Assembly: GCA_029721435.1 (NCBI GenBank)
Contig: CM056592.1
Location: 33,987,611-34,051,610, forward strand
Source of the DNA: Gymnothorax reevesii
Lineage: Eukaryota > Chordata > Actinopteri > Anguilliformes > Muraenidae
Direction: 5' to 3'
Length of the DNA: 64,000 nt
Shown in pieces: positions 52,134 through 64,000 of the stretch. The notes below the pieces were generated by a model. It made no database searches and had not been told where the DNA came from. It saw nothing but the letters and a program-made list of their open reading frames with translations. Every line of letters begins with the position of its first letter. Within the stretch, counting starts at the first letter, position 1. A program made the translations under genes and the position numbers.

Positions 52134-53600
52134 GTGAGTGATCTAATGCAATACATTCCAGTATCAAACGGTGTCTTCGTGTAAGAATTTGTCCGCAGGT
52201 GTTCTTATTAGCTGTTACTATGTCTGGACACAAAGCCTATCTTTATATTTTGCTTGGGTGGAATTAAAATAGATGGAGGCATAGGTTAAGCTGGCTCACC
52301 ACTACATGAAATTGAAATTAAAATAGTAACCATCAGTAGAGCATTTGTTGACAAAGCAAGTATTGGATGGAGACTGCATAGCAAGAAGCCTATTAATGTT
52401 TACTTGAGATTAAAGCATATCATGAGATGTTTACATCTTATTGCGTTATTAAATGGCTACTTAGTCAATTAACATGTTGGCTCTGATCTGCGGTAGAATT
52501 ATGTTACTGCTGAAATATGCTATAGCCCGCTGTGCAGACAACAACAGAGTGTCGGTTTGGGTACATTATGCATTATGTATCGAAATATGGTGAAGATATG
52601 GATGCTACCAAATGCTGTGCCATCTCCAGTTTGTTTTTTTTTTTTAAATGAAATATCTGATGGCCAGTTTTGCATTGTGTTGTTGTGCCATATCATTCCA
52701 TTCACTATTTATAAAAATGTAAAATACAATTTAGCATTATACTGTAGCTCTCTGTTGCTGCTCCAAGAGGTCACTTACAGTTTTGAGAAATAATGGTTGT
52801 TATTATTTGACGTAAAGATTTGTTCTCTCCTGATTGGTCGAGGCTAGTTCCGTCCGTCACTGTAAACAGTGATATTCACCGCACAAAAGTGCGCGAGATG
52901 TGAATTAAACAATCCGGCGACCTCCAGCTAAAATAGATTAGCCTTCCCCACAGGAGCTCCTGATATTGTCCTTATTTTGTGTCACTTCATCCCTATGAGG
53001 AGCTTTAATTTAGAGTTGTTGCCCCTCTCTTACTTTATTTTTTTCAAGTAAGGTCATATAAGAAAACAGTTATTGAATTCATTTACCGGAGAATCGAGTG
53101 ATTTATCCACCTTGGACGAGTGATAGCCTCAGTGAATATCACTTGTCCAAGTTGGATAAATCATTGGATTCACCTCAACTGAAGTCAATAATTGTACATT
53201 ATTCTCAGTTTTGCAACACCTAAGACTACTCCTGAACAAGTGCAGGTGCAGCTCGTGTAAGGAGCGAATAGAAAGTTTGGTGGAATAACAGATATCTACA
53301 GGCTAACCACATCTTTTGCTGAACATTCTTCCCATCTGCTGGTTCTGCCGGCCCCAGTTGAAGAGAATGATGGGAGTTGAAGTACTCCAGTGGAGGTTCT
53401 GTGATGGGGATTTTCAATACTCCGGCATCAATGTGTTAATTCACTTTAAAAACTGCATCTGCAGATACTGTGTCCCCCAAATTCTGTGTTCCATCTGCTG
53501 GCCCTTCGAGCAGTCATAATGGGATCAGATCCTGGCAGGCTGTGGTATTATCTCCAGAGACTCTTCAGCTGAATTAAGGGTAACTGAACTGGGCCCACAG
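52134..53600. other. Downstream intron or 3' flank, with a hairpin repeat
   Basis: The hairpin at 53098-53165 is listed separately. There is no AATAAA close to the 52103 stop, and no gene. Confidence 0.4.
53098..53165. repeat. Hairpin repeat
   Basis: GTGATTTATCCACCTTGGAC and GTCCAAGTTGGATAAATCAT are inverse arms of about 25 bp round a 15-base loop. It looks like the core of a small palindromic transposon. Confidence 0.6.
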
Positions 53601-53703
53601 GCCTGGTTTTCGCTGACGCACCTCAAATACGATCTGCTACACCCAAGGCTGGCTAGAAGGATGTCTTCTGAAAGTTGTCTGGGCCAGATACAGGAGGCAC
53701 AAG
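53601..53703 (+). other. Candidate remnant of the stxbp4 WW-domain exon
   Basis: The acceptor GGGCCCACAG and donor-like GTACTC frame a 103-bp block. Joined to exon k, the split codon is TGC (Cys), the residue mammals have here, followed by LVFADAPQIRSATPK and a stop. In another frame the end reads LHPRLARRM, like the end of a WW domain (TTxWxHPRL); getting from one to the other needs small deletions. Very tentative. Confidence 0.3.
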
Positions 53704-54428
53704 GTACTCGTACTGGTGCTATTTAAAACAGCATGAGCATTGTTTTCTTTTTTTATGAAATCAAATTTTTTATGAAATTTTAAATCTGCACATAATCTGC
53801 AACATTTCTCCAATATAAGACTAGAAAGAGAAGGTTGTCGATCTCAATCTCAAACCGGCTAGAAACCCCTCATATTTTTCTATAGACGCAGATTTAAATC
53901 TACATTAAACTTAATTTTACGTAGAAGCGACACTCTTAATTTATACTGGAGTGAGAAACACTTGAGCTACAAACCAGACATGCGATGTAAGTCCATACTA
54001 TCATGCTGGGGAACAATAAAATGACACCATTGCTACATAACCAGCGTAGAGAAAATGTCATACGCAACAAACATACACGCGTTTTCACCATAATGACTAA
54101 CAAGTGCAGTGCCCGTTCAAAATATGCCTGTTCAGAATGCGCCGACTGTTTGGCCTCTTACATTACTGCTTGCGCCTTTCTTGAAAAGTGTTCAGCCAAA
54201 CAACTTCACAGTCGACACTGCGCCTCCTTGAATCTTAAGCAATACACTCGGCAGGTGTGAAGTTGGTCGGATGAACAGTTGTCCAAGGAAAAACCAACAG
54301 ACTCCTTTCATTTTTAATTTGATTATGCTGCAAACAGTGCCTATCTTAGCAAGTTGTTTAATCTTTTTCTTAGACTTAAGTTCCATATTTTCTTTTTCCC
54401 CTCTCAAGTGGAAAATATTAGCTTATTG
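53704..54428. other. No feature recognised
   Basis: AT-rich; an 85-codon frame at 54003-54260 has no recognisable family. Confidence 0.4.
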
Positions 54429-54627
54429 TAACCCTTAGAGCTCTGAATGCAACTATTGTTACTCGTTGATGTAAGATAGAAAATCAAAGCTGTTGAAATC
54501 CAATCATGTAACGACATGTTTGCAGGAGCTCTTTTAAACAAGACACCACAGGGTAGGTTTTCAACAGCACAAGATAATTAAATTAATATATTTTTTTAGA
54601 AATTCATCTCAGCGCTCGAAAGGTTAA
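54429..54627. repeat. Palindromic TTAA MITE, copy 3
   Basis: TAACCCTTAGAGCTCTGAAT to CAGCGCTCGAAAGGTTAA. Same hairpin core (GCTGTTGAAA..., TTTTCAACAGC) as the other copies; the most diverged of the four. Confidence 0.7.
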
Positions 54628-54865
54628 GTTAACATTCATCAGAGTAGTGAAAATTTCTTACCCCATTTGCGAATCTAAAAATGAATCAAACTTATCTCAC
54701 CTCATTGACATAGTCAAAATAATTGTTTTAAGTCTAAATACAAGATTATAATGGTTGGTAAGGTAGACTTTTTTCATTTTTTTTGCAGCGTACATCATAA
54801 TTTGTGCAATTTCTTATTTGTATTTGTGATGATGATGGACAGAAATTTGGGTGCAGTCCATTGCC

Positions 54866-55370
54866 GACCCTTAGAGCTTTATAGGCAACTATAGATGCCC
54901 AATGATGTAAGATATCAAATTCAGACGCTGTTGAAAATCTATAAGGTGGCAACTTGTTTAAAAAAGCTCCCATGGAGCTATTTTAAACAAGTTGCCACCC
55001 CATAGATTTTCAACAGCTCAGGATAATTACAAACCCCAATTCCAATGAAGTTGGGACGTTATGTAAAACGTGCATAAAAACAGAATACCATGATTTGCAA
55101 GTATAATAAACCCACATATTATTCACAATAGAACGTGGACAACATATGAGTTGTTGAAAGTGAGACATTTTACCATTTAATGAAAAATATTAGCTCATTT
55201 TGAAATTGGTGGCAGCAACACATCTCAAAAAAGTTAGGACAGGGCCATGATTTGCAAATCATCGCATTCTGTTTTTATTTCTCGTTTTACACAACGTCCC
55301 AACTTCATTGGAATTGGGGTTTGTACATTTTTAATCCCTTGTAAAATTTATTCAGCACTCTAAGGGTTAA
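54866..55370. repeat. Palindromic TTAA MITE, copy 4, interrupted by a Tc1-type MITE
   Basis: GACCCTTAGAGCTTTATAGG to CAGCACTCTAAGGGTTAA. Arms AACTTGTTTAAAAAAGCTCC and GGAGCTATTTTAAACAAGTT are nearly perfect inverses. The 55028-55325 insert lies in its right half. Confidence 0.8.
55028..55325. repeat. Tc1-type MITE, complete
   Basis: TACAAACCCCAATTCCAATG and its inverse CATTGGAATTGGGGTTTGTA at the two ends, including the TA on each side. About 298 bp with no coding frame. It is the non-autonomous relative of the Tc1 ends at 84-217 and 10430-10576. Confidence 0.9.
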
Positions 55371-56737
55371 TGCTTTCCAGGAATTTTGAAAAATTATTTT
55401 TCAGGGTAAAGCAGGAGTACAAAATGTCACACTCACATGATATAGTTATGTTGCTGTGCAATGCACAATGCGTGGTGCATTTCTCAGTGACAATCTAAGC
55501 CCTGTGCATCCATAAGATTTTTGTCAGCGTTGCCTGGAAACAGTGAGTTGTATTAGAAAGAGTCTGAGATTTCTTGTTTTCTTGGATTGCAGGACAGTAG
55601 ACGACCCTCAATTTTACGCGCACAAATCCAGCCTAAACAATGAAAATAAAATAATTGAAGAATAGTTTTTTTCTTCTTCTAGGTTTTCAAGGCTGTTTCA
55701 GTTCAGTTCAAAAGCACAATGGTGTCCAGGAAAACAAGATGTGGAGCCTTGTAGCTAAAATGTACTTTTGTTCTCGCTAATCTGAAATGTATGTCACTTC
55801 GATTTTTGGACAGTTATATAAAATTGTCGATCAATGATCATAATCATCCTTTTAGACCATAAAGCATATTTTTGGTAAAATCTGTTACCAGCCACTGTAT
55901 TCAAATGACAAAACAATTTCTGTATCCTCTCTCTCTCTAACACTCTACGATTAAATTTCGTTATAACAATATGTTTAATTCTTACTCTTTTAAGCACTTA
56001 ACAAGTGAAGACTATGTTATGCAAAACATTTGGTACTTTATGAGCTCTGAGTGTGCACATTTTAAAAATATTTCATGTGAACTAATTTAATTGAAAACAA
56101 CAGCAACATGTAAAGCTCTTCCGTCAACTTGGGCTGTTTTTTTTTGTTCCAGGACTGAAACGTAGCTTCTGTCTTTCAGCACTAGTTTGTGGTGTTTAAC
56201 TGTGGGCATAGTCTACACTAATGTCACTTTGAAAATAACAAACCTGCTCTATCACTGCTGCAGTATTCTGTCATCCTGTATCTGTGTTCACTTGCCCAAT
56301 AAAATGCTTCTGTACTTCCTTTGTTATTCTAACAATTGACTGGATGAATCTTGGTGCAGCAGTTTTTATTTGTGTGCAATATCTTGAAACAGTGAGTCCA
56401 GTGGAAGAGGAGGCACAGATGAGATCATGTGTTATGAGACTGGCTAGTATGTCCTCTTGGGATATTCATTAGGAATTCAGCCAACCGTACGTCTCCACCC
56501 TGTCCCTGGAACCCAGTGGGGTTCAAAATTTCGGGGGGCTGTGAAGTCCCTTCGACTAACACTTAGCTACCATTTCTCTGGAAGCACTTGGCACACAAGT
56601 TAAAATATAAGTGAAGTATTCTGTTCTGCTATATATTACCGGTACCTAATGCTTAGTTCCCACTGTCATGCGCTCTGTTACGAACGCCACGATTGGCCAT
56701 TCGTAGCTGATCGTAGAACTTCTCTGGAGCCGCTTCC
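55371..56737. other. No feature recognised
   Basis: CT-run at 55928-55939; no gene. Confidence 0.4.
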
Positions 56738-56835
56738 ACACCGGATGCAAAACAAATTTTTCGCACGACAGATTACATTCAAAGTCAATGCAAAGACGCA
56801 AAGACTTTGAATGTAATCTGCTGTGTAATCTGAGG
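56738..56835. repeat. Shortened CGCGAAA-family MITE
   Basis: GCCGCTTCCACACCGGATGC, ACATTCAAAGTCAATGCAAAG and its inverse GACTTTGAATGTAATCTG, related to 25848-26012 but missing the right end. Confidence 0.6.
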
Positions 56836-56924
56836 AGAGAGACAGCGAATCGGTAATGGTATTTGGGAACTGGGCATGTGCTTTCGATATGAAGTGGTGT
56901 CAGGTAGATATTGCGGTTGGTTAA

Positions 56925-57281
56925 CCTCTTAAACTCCAGGGTCCCCCAATTGCAGGACCCTGAGACTCACCGCAGCAAAATACCTAAAACGCCGCGCTAA
57001 TTAAGTAGCAATATAGTCATATTACACATCAAATGAAACAGGAGAGCCTCTGCTACAAGCACATATAAGTCATTTTTACATACACAAAGCACAACTCAAA
57101 CGCCAAGCATATTAATGTTCAAATATCAAAATCCGAGTAGCGTCAGAAAATCAACCCTCTCTCCACATTTCCATGTCTCCCTCTCTGATACTTCATGCTA
57201 CACCAACAGAGATATACTCTATTCATTTTGGGTATGTCATTTTCAAAAAGAAATCTAAAAAAGAGGCTGGGGCTTAAGAGG
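56925..57281. repeat. TTAA-type MITE, related to 43203 element
   Basis: TTAA (56921-56924) then CCTCTTAAACTCC; right end GGGGCTTAAGAGG at 57269-57281. It shares CAAATGAAA with the 43203 element. No coding frame. Confidence 0.55.
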
Positions 57282-57453
57282 TTTTTTAAGGTATGATGGC
57301 CAGAACTGAATGGCCAATAGATAGATCTGAATTGCTCCCGTTTTGAAAGACTTTTTATCTTTGCTGTGATGTTTTGAGCTCGAAGTTCTTCCACAGACCT
57401 CTGACAAAATACAGAGAAGCCATCTTAAATATGCGAAGTTTATTTTACACGCG

Positions 57454-57455
<2 letters not shown>

Positions 57456-57504
<49 letters not shown>
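57456..57504. repeat. (AC)n microsatellite
   Basis: An almost pure AC run of about 24 units. Confidence 0.95.
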
Positions 57505-57507
<3 letters not shown>

Positions 57508-60500
57508 ACATAACACTCGTGGAAAATCAGCAATGTCATATTTTACATATACACACATTTATATAATATGTAGAGATTTTTAGTAATACACAGATTTTAA
57601 AAATAAGCTACATATAGACAAAAGGTACATTTTGTACTCCAAAAAAAGACTCAGGCTAAATTGGAGTCATATACTGTATGCTATCTCTCAATTGTGTCAA
57701 TTATTTTTACATAGGGTGAGTGTAATGCCATTTGTAAAAATAACTATCTGAAAAAAATAAAGCGACATACAGAAAGGTAATATTACACTAAGAGGCATGA
57801 CTCATTGGGAATGTACTCAGAAAAATGGTCTAAGTCCTCATGACAGTATTTTGGGGCCAAAGTGTATATCCAGAACAGTTCACATTCTAGGAGCAATGAG
57901 TTAGTGTCGCCCCCCTCTGCGTGGATGTTTTTTGTGATTCACCACGGAGAGTGTCTATCCGTAGGCTTATGGCATAGGTCAGTTCTTTGGATGAATGACA
58001 AATGTGTCTAAAAGTTCATTTTATGAGCATCAGGCAACATGGTAAACTGAAGCTGCCTGTTTTTGGAGTTTACGACTTTGTGGAATTATTGTAATTAAAT
58101 CTTCGGCCTTGCTCATATTAAAAAGGCATCGTCTGCTCCAACTCAAACCCACTATAGCCATGATTTTTACAGCAAGCTAGAAAAAGGTTATAGTCCAACT
58201 TTCCATGGAGTGTTGCTTCGCAAAGTTGACTCATTCCTTCTTGATCACATGTATCCTGATCGACGATATTGCACCCTTTATTTGCATTCTGAAGGACTTT
58301 CAAAGCTATCTTCATTCGAAGCGATAACTCCATCACGTTTCTCTATTGTCTAATTATTTACCACTTCATTCCCGTCTTTTGTTAAAGATGGTAGAAATGG
58401 CCCTTTCCGACAATGGACAATGTGCAGCCAGAGATGAGTTTCTTTATGAAATAGGAGTGAAATTGGATTTACCTCTGAAGGAGAGTTCGTCACAGGTTGA
58501 GTCCCATTGTCTCTGGAGGGATGATAGGTGTTAAAAACCTCCCGGGGGGTGCTGGAGTTGGACACAGGATTAGATATGACCAAATGGGGCCTAAAAATCT
58601 TTTAATCTTGAACTGTGAAAGAATGTCTGTCTATAGCTGTGTTTAACTCATTGTATTGTGTGGTAGCCACTAAGAAGAGCTCCCATCCTATTGGGTGTGA
58701 GATATGTGTGTCTATTTAATCGTTTCTCAGAGAGTGATCCTATCCCGCTAATGAGGTCATATGTGGCCATGTTGTCTGTGTGTATGAGGTTTATTTGTGG
58801 GTCCATTTTGCTGATTTTCCAAAAATGAAATCTATCGGTAGCTACTCAAATGAGTATTAATTCTCATTTTTGTCTGAATCACTGTAACTGATAAAAAAGA
58901 TCCAATTGCTGAAATTAATATAATCAAATCCCTTTGTCACCTGTTAATTCACCATTTTTACCAGCAATTTGCTGCATAAAGTCCAGTTTTTATTTTGAAA
59001 TTAGGATGACAGTGACAGAGCAGTGACTGGCGTAGGCTGAGGTAAAGGCAGGACAAACAGGCCAAAAATCAGAGTCACGCCGTCCAAGACAGTAGCCAGA
59101 GGAGGAATTTTGGTGCTAAAACATGACAGAGGTGAAGCCAAAAAACCAGCAGGCAACAAGACACAAGGACAATTAAAACTCTCAAAGACAAAGAGCAAAG
59201 GAAATCCAAACACAGAAAATTAGAGCTTGGAATAAAAGTAACGAAGAGAACTGAGACAGACTTGTAATAGATAACAAACTGAGGGTATAAGTGCACTGCG
59301 GATGATTTCAAAAGGCAGAACAGGCAAGCACAAAGAGGCAAAGCACAAAGAGGGGGTGGTTATACAAATAGGGGTGTGGTTATACAAAGGGGCGTGGTTA
59401 CATACAGATGGGCGTGGTAACAAACAAGGAAACAAGGATCAATTATCACACAAGAGGGAGTGCAAGTGGGGTGTAAAAATAATTGAAATAGACAAGTGGA
59501 GCAAGAAAGAAGAAAAATAAACACGATAAAACTGAAACTATTAAAAATATTAATATAAATTATTGAACACTGACAGGAAAATTGTGGGATTCTTATTATT
59601 TTTGATTTTTTTTTTGGGGGGGATATATTTTGATTTTTAATTCTTACACCTGTCGACTTGGCTCAGACCAACCTTTCTTCATTCACGCTATAATGTATTT
59701 TGCAACGACAATGCTAAAATATTCTTTCACCCGTTGGGATTATTACTTTATCTTCAGTCTGAATTAGTAGGAAAGTCGTCTCATTACAGGAATTATTGGA
59801 AATGCTTGTTTAAATTCAGTCTTCATCGTGAAATTTTCTGATCTGGCCGTGTATGCGTCTTTTTTGTGGAAATCTGCTGATGTCCCAGACAAATTGAAGC
59901 ACCTGATGCCAAAAGAACTTAAATAAAAAAAACGACTATTTTGAGAAAAAGAGGTTTTAATATGCAGTGTAACAGACCCATAAAATCTGTCAGTTGAAGA
60001 CCTCAGTGCTTAAAGTACTCAAGTTACAAAATATTCATTTTGATAAAACTGAGAAAATCAAGTAGTGTAACCATAAAAGGCATTTCTCATCCCTCCCTCA
60101 CAGTGTGTGAAAATGTTTAAGCACTCGGCTCTTCAACTGTTCTCTTGCTGATGAGAGAAAGCTGAAAGTGAAGGATACTATCTTGACCATCTCTTATCCA
60201 TGTGGAGAGAAGATTGTACGTGCGCCTGCCAGCATTCTCCAATACCCACACAAGCAGTAACAGGTGGTGGACATGCAGTGGACAGAGTGAAAGGGTTGGT
60301 TTCTCTGAAGGCTGCTGGTCTGAAGTCTGTCTGACAGGCTGCAGAGAGGAGCTGCGCCTAAGATGGCCGCCTGGCCAGCCCTACAATGACAGCTGGGTGT
60401 GAGGGATAGTTATTGATTAAGAGCACAGAACCCAAGATCGGGTGCTGGTGATTCATGATGAGCCATGTGCGAGTTGGGGCTTATGGGTAAGGGGACCTTC

Positions 60501-60912
60501 CAAGCGTAAAAATTAGATTAAATTGAATAGATGTCTAATATGATGGCCATTGTCAGCTCCTGAAAAACCAGCATGAGTATCTTTCAAATCATTGCAACCG
60601 CTTTGTCCATCGGCGTTGTGAATTTGAGATTCTCAAACGAGTAAATGCTCAATTCGCTACCCACGTTTTTGCGAATCTCTGAAACACTTGTCACCTTGCA
60701 TACATAGCATTATCCAACATACAAATCTGCAGGTAATTTTGTATAAATTTGCCTTTGTGAATGGTATTTCCTATTAGTAAACAAGACTAGTTGATCACAG
60801 ATTTCAAATCCTTTTGGTATCCCTCCCCCCTTATCTAAGGCTTCACATAGACAGCTGCACATGAAAAGAGTCCAATTAGCCAAGTGTAGCCTGGCCACTA
60901 CTCTGAGAGAGG

Positions 60913-60916
<4 letters not shown>
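57505..60916. other. No gene seen; minisatellite-like stretch
   Basis: 59350-59425 has four units of about 20 bp built on GGGGTGTGGTTATACAAA / GGGCGTGGTTACA. The surrounding 59000-59570 may be one repeat but shows no ends. Frames at 59001-59435 are chance. Confidence 0.4.

Positions 60917-60946
<30 letters not shown>
60917..60946. repeat. (GA)n microsatellite
   Basis: GA run, with a further GAGAG-rich stretch at 61280-61310. Confidence 0.9.
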
Positions 60947-60952
<6 letters not shown>

Positions 60953-61330
60953 TGTGGGGTGATAGGCGTGGGCTGGAGTGCGCCTCTCAGCCCAAACAGC
61001 TTGTGATAACTGGAGAGGCGATGCTCACGTTTCGGCAGAGCGCTTCCCACCGGGGTTTCGAGTGTATGTTTTGCCCTCACATGGTCTGCCCCTGCCGCAG
61101 CGAAGCAGGACAACCAGGGCTGGTATCTGGCAGTGCGCCGTTCACTACGCCACGTGAAAGGTGTCGCGCAGGCCATGTGACCAGAGGGCTGATCTGCGCC
61201 TCAATGTCCATTATCACTACCACATCTCAGAGTGATAATTCCACACAATTGAAGTGCCAAAGCTGTGCAGGATGTGTGTGGAGAGGGAGAGAGAGAGAGG
61301 GAGAGAGGGATGCACGCTGAAAAAGAGGCG
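60947..61330. other. GC-richer unique block
   Basis: Moderately GC- and CpG-rich compared with its surroundings, including CACGTG at 61151-61156 and no repeat family. Open frames on both strands lack any known motif. It could be a regulatory segment; nothing more can be said. Confidence 0.3.
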
Positions 61331-61919
61331 GCGAGGGCTTTCATATCCTTTTAATGCGAAAGCGGCCCTCTATTCTGTCTGACTCAGTGTAGAGTGTGTA
61401 TGGCTGGCTGCATATACACAGCGTATGTAAATGGGTTGAAGGTCAGCTTTGCCAGTGATGCTATAGCATAATGAAAGAGCCGAGCAAAGAAGCCCTTCAG
61501 GCACAAAGACCGGGAACGTGTCCACCATTTTGTGCTAAAGTGGCTATTTCAGGTCCTTCAGTTTTGTGCTATAAAAACACTGTGTTTTTGCATTGTCCAG
61601 TCACCTTTATATTATATTCACCTTCTCATTACAGTTTTACTGTTGTATCTTTTCCTCTTGTTAAATGGCCAGTACATACTGCTAATTTTAAGCTCTATCA
61701 CTAGCCTTTTGAAATAAACAGTCAATTTGAAATGCAAACACTGTCTGTCACTCAGTATTGGTTGTAAGTGTAGTACTCTCAAGTAAAGTATGCAGATACA
61801 ATAGCATGGTTTTATTATTTATTATTTACTTATTTTTTTACCACTGTTTTTCATGGAAAGTTGGTTGGATTCAGACAGTATTAAGCAATGTATGATCATA
61901 CGTATGATTACTTTGCATG

Positions 61920-61961
<42 letters not shown>

Positions 61962-64000
61962 AAATACATCAATGTACAACATTCATGGTTATATTTATGA
62001 TTCTGAATGATAGCATTATCCTTAAGATTTTGGAACATTCCCTATTTAATTAATCCAAATTCATCATCACTGAATTATTTTATTCACTAATGTAGTTGTC
62101 GATTGTCAATCAGATTCAAAGGACACGTTACTCAGAAACAAAATATAATACCCACTGGACTGCAGTATTTAACAGAGATGGCTATTACCCATGGGATCTT
62201 AAGTCATTTCATTTGAATTAATTTTATGTCCTCGGTCGAACTGGATTGACAAGAAAATATAACGATGAAGCTCAGTTTTGCATATGGTTCTGTAATTCAT
62301 AATGGCGGCCTTTTAATATGCAGGGACGACATTGCCAGCACTCAGCAGGGGCGCAGGGGCGCAGTAACATGCAGTATCTCATGGTTTTCTTTTATTTACA
62401 TCTCTGTTCTTTTTTATCAGCTGTCTGTGAGCTGCTGGATCTATGAATTTGCCCTACACAGATGAATAAAGTATCTATCTGTCTATCTATTTATCTATGT
62501 CTGTCTGTCTGTAGCACTGAAATTGAAAGTTAAATATGTGTGAGAACAGTGAAATAACGAGCACAGCCAGCGGATACACACAATGCCTCTTAACTGAGGA
62601 CAGCCTGCTGAATTCAGCCAGCCTTTTACCAGGGATCTGATGCACGACATGATTTGTCGAAGCCGGGATTCTTCAGATGAGAGGAAAGTTCGGTCAGACC
62701 AGTGGCGATGGCAAAATCTTCATTTCCATGGATTAATCAAATGTACAAGCAGTAATGAATCCTTAACTATCTGTTGTTCCCTTAAGACGTCAGTCAAAGC
62801 CCTGAAAGTCATCTCACTGCAGGAAAGATTTCAAATGGGGTTTGCTGCTGAGAGCGCTGTATGTACACCTAGCTGATCTTATAAACTTGGATTTGATCAA
62901 TAATCATGGAATCCATCATGAATTCTTAGTTACCTTCCTACGCCATCTTGGGGAAAAGCTGTTCAGGACAATGACACTGCACAACTGTGGTCATTGGGAC
63001 AGTTATCAGTTCATAAACGAGCAGTGCCAAGCACAACATGCAGTGCCATAACCACTGGAGATGTTTTAAAAAATCAGGGTTTTTTTTTTTTTTTTTCTTT
63101 GGTGGCCTCAACCCATTTAGGTACAAAATGCAGTCAGGTGATCCTTGGGCCAAGACACACGCTTCCTGAAAATTACATATATTTTCATTGAACCATTTTC
63201 CCCCCCCTATATTGCTGACTGACACACATAAACAAATGCCAACAAAAACAAGGTCATCACCCATTCAGGCAGGATAATCATTCAGTTTCACGTCACGGAG
63301 TAACAAATGAAAATTTCACAAAGGACAAGCCACTACAGGAAGTTGGAAGTGTCATAATGGATGCCGATCTTAGTCGATATAATCTATTTACCCCCTACAT
63401 TCATCTGTCGTAAATCTATGGACGATGACCATACTGCAGTTCAGTAGTCCTTGGGTTGAAGGTATGCTAGACTGCATCTCAATGAGGCAGTTTGGAAAAA
63501 AAGAATAGAATATATGACACAAAATAAAGGTTGCGTAAGTCCATTATTCTTCATGTCCTACTTATTGTATTACAACAGGTCTGTGGTACATGGAGTCTGT
63601 CTTTGCGATTGTGGGTGTAAGTAAAGCTTGAAGGTTGAGGCCACAATCTTGTGAATGTAAATAGCTGAATGGCTATCGATACATTTTTTTCTCAGAAACA
63701 ATATTTTGTGACCTGTTTACCACTATTTCCCCAATTTAATCTGCTCATTTCACTCAGCGCTTAAGTGCTGCGCAGATCTTTCAGTCATCGCAATTTCTAT
63801 CATTCATTACCCCTCGCAGGAGAGTTAGTGGTGAATTGCTTGATTAGTATCATACAATTCAATTCAATTTATGTACCACTTTTGTGTACTAACTATCACA
63901 AAGATTCTCCACTTCGGATAGTTTTAAGACTCAGAGACTGAGCAATCATTCGCTTTCTCTGCAGCGGTATCTATTAAATATGGGCAATGGGCTCCAAAAT
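61331..64000. other. No gene seen; simple repeats
   Basis: (TG)n at 61929-61958; CTAT/CTGT tetranucleotide run at 62470-62513; T-run at 63079-63096. At 63855-63880 an AATTCAATTCAATTTATG piece resembles the tail of common fish SINE/LINE repeats. Confidence 0.4.

Noticed and set aside
53316..53519. Possible WW exon because of GATGGGAGTTGAAGTACTCC
   Set aside because: No frame gives the spaced Trp residues and the Tyr-Phe core of a WW domain.
58118..58336. 72-codon minus-strand frame starting MMELSLRMKIALKVL
   Set aside because: Looks protein-like at first glance, but no family is recognised and splice borders are absent.
60898..61320. 92- and 124-codon frames on opposite strands
   Set aside because: They include GA-repeat translations, show no motif, and have no exon signals.

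Overview
This is vertebrate nuclear DNA, most likely from a ray-finned fish. The only host gene I can identify is spread over short, phase-compatible exons with long introns. It reads as stxbp4 (syntaxin-binding protein 4, also called Synip) when compared with the mammalian protein as I remember it. The introns and flanks are filled with repeats typical of fish: several Tc1/mariner families, TTAA-flanked (piggyBac-type) and hAT-type MITEs, a tRNA-type SINE, a 5S-rRNA-derived SINE, and a Ty3/gypsy element of the Gmr1 type. No bacterial-style genes, CRISPR arrays or complete RNA genes were seen. Species cannot be named from the sequence alone.

Layout. 1-10576 is a nest of transposons. Fossil Tc1 pieces (82-1075, 2310-3059 plus 9117-9246, and 9247-10576) are interrupted by a 6.06 kb LTR retrotransposon at 3060-9116. 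That element has 498-bp LTRs differing at one base that I can find, a 4-bp GAAC target duplication, and one uninterrupted 1622-codon gag-pol frame in which integrase precedes reverse transcriptase (Gmr1 order). Each LTR begins with a sequence matching the CTCF core consensus.

10915-52133 holds eleven consecutive plus-strand exons of stxbp4, from just after the PDZ domain through the coiled coil. The PDZ exons are not in the window. Splice phases fit across all eleven exons. The last recognised exon carries an in-frame TAA at 52103-52105, followed by codons that still resemble the mammalian protein and a good splice donor. A candidate next exon at 53601-53703 has the right phase, but its WW-domain resemblance is degraded. 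The WW domain may therefore be lost or decaying here, unless a real WW exon lies beyond 64000.

Introns hold three copies of one mariner family (13439-15138, 16899-17790, about 50198-51904), a nearly readable second mariner (44460-46081) inserted in a TTAA-type element (43203-46612), four copies of a palindromic TTAA MITE (one itself carrying a MITE), a hAT MITE with an exact 8-bp duplication (32398-32601), large foldback repeats (18882-19419, 22216-22652), a degenerate transposase relic (33655-34372), SINEs (20018-20260, 35466-35892, 39836-40155) and a 540-bp TG-rich microsatellite. 53704-64000 is mostly quiet intergenic or intronic DNA with simple repeats and a few MITEs.
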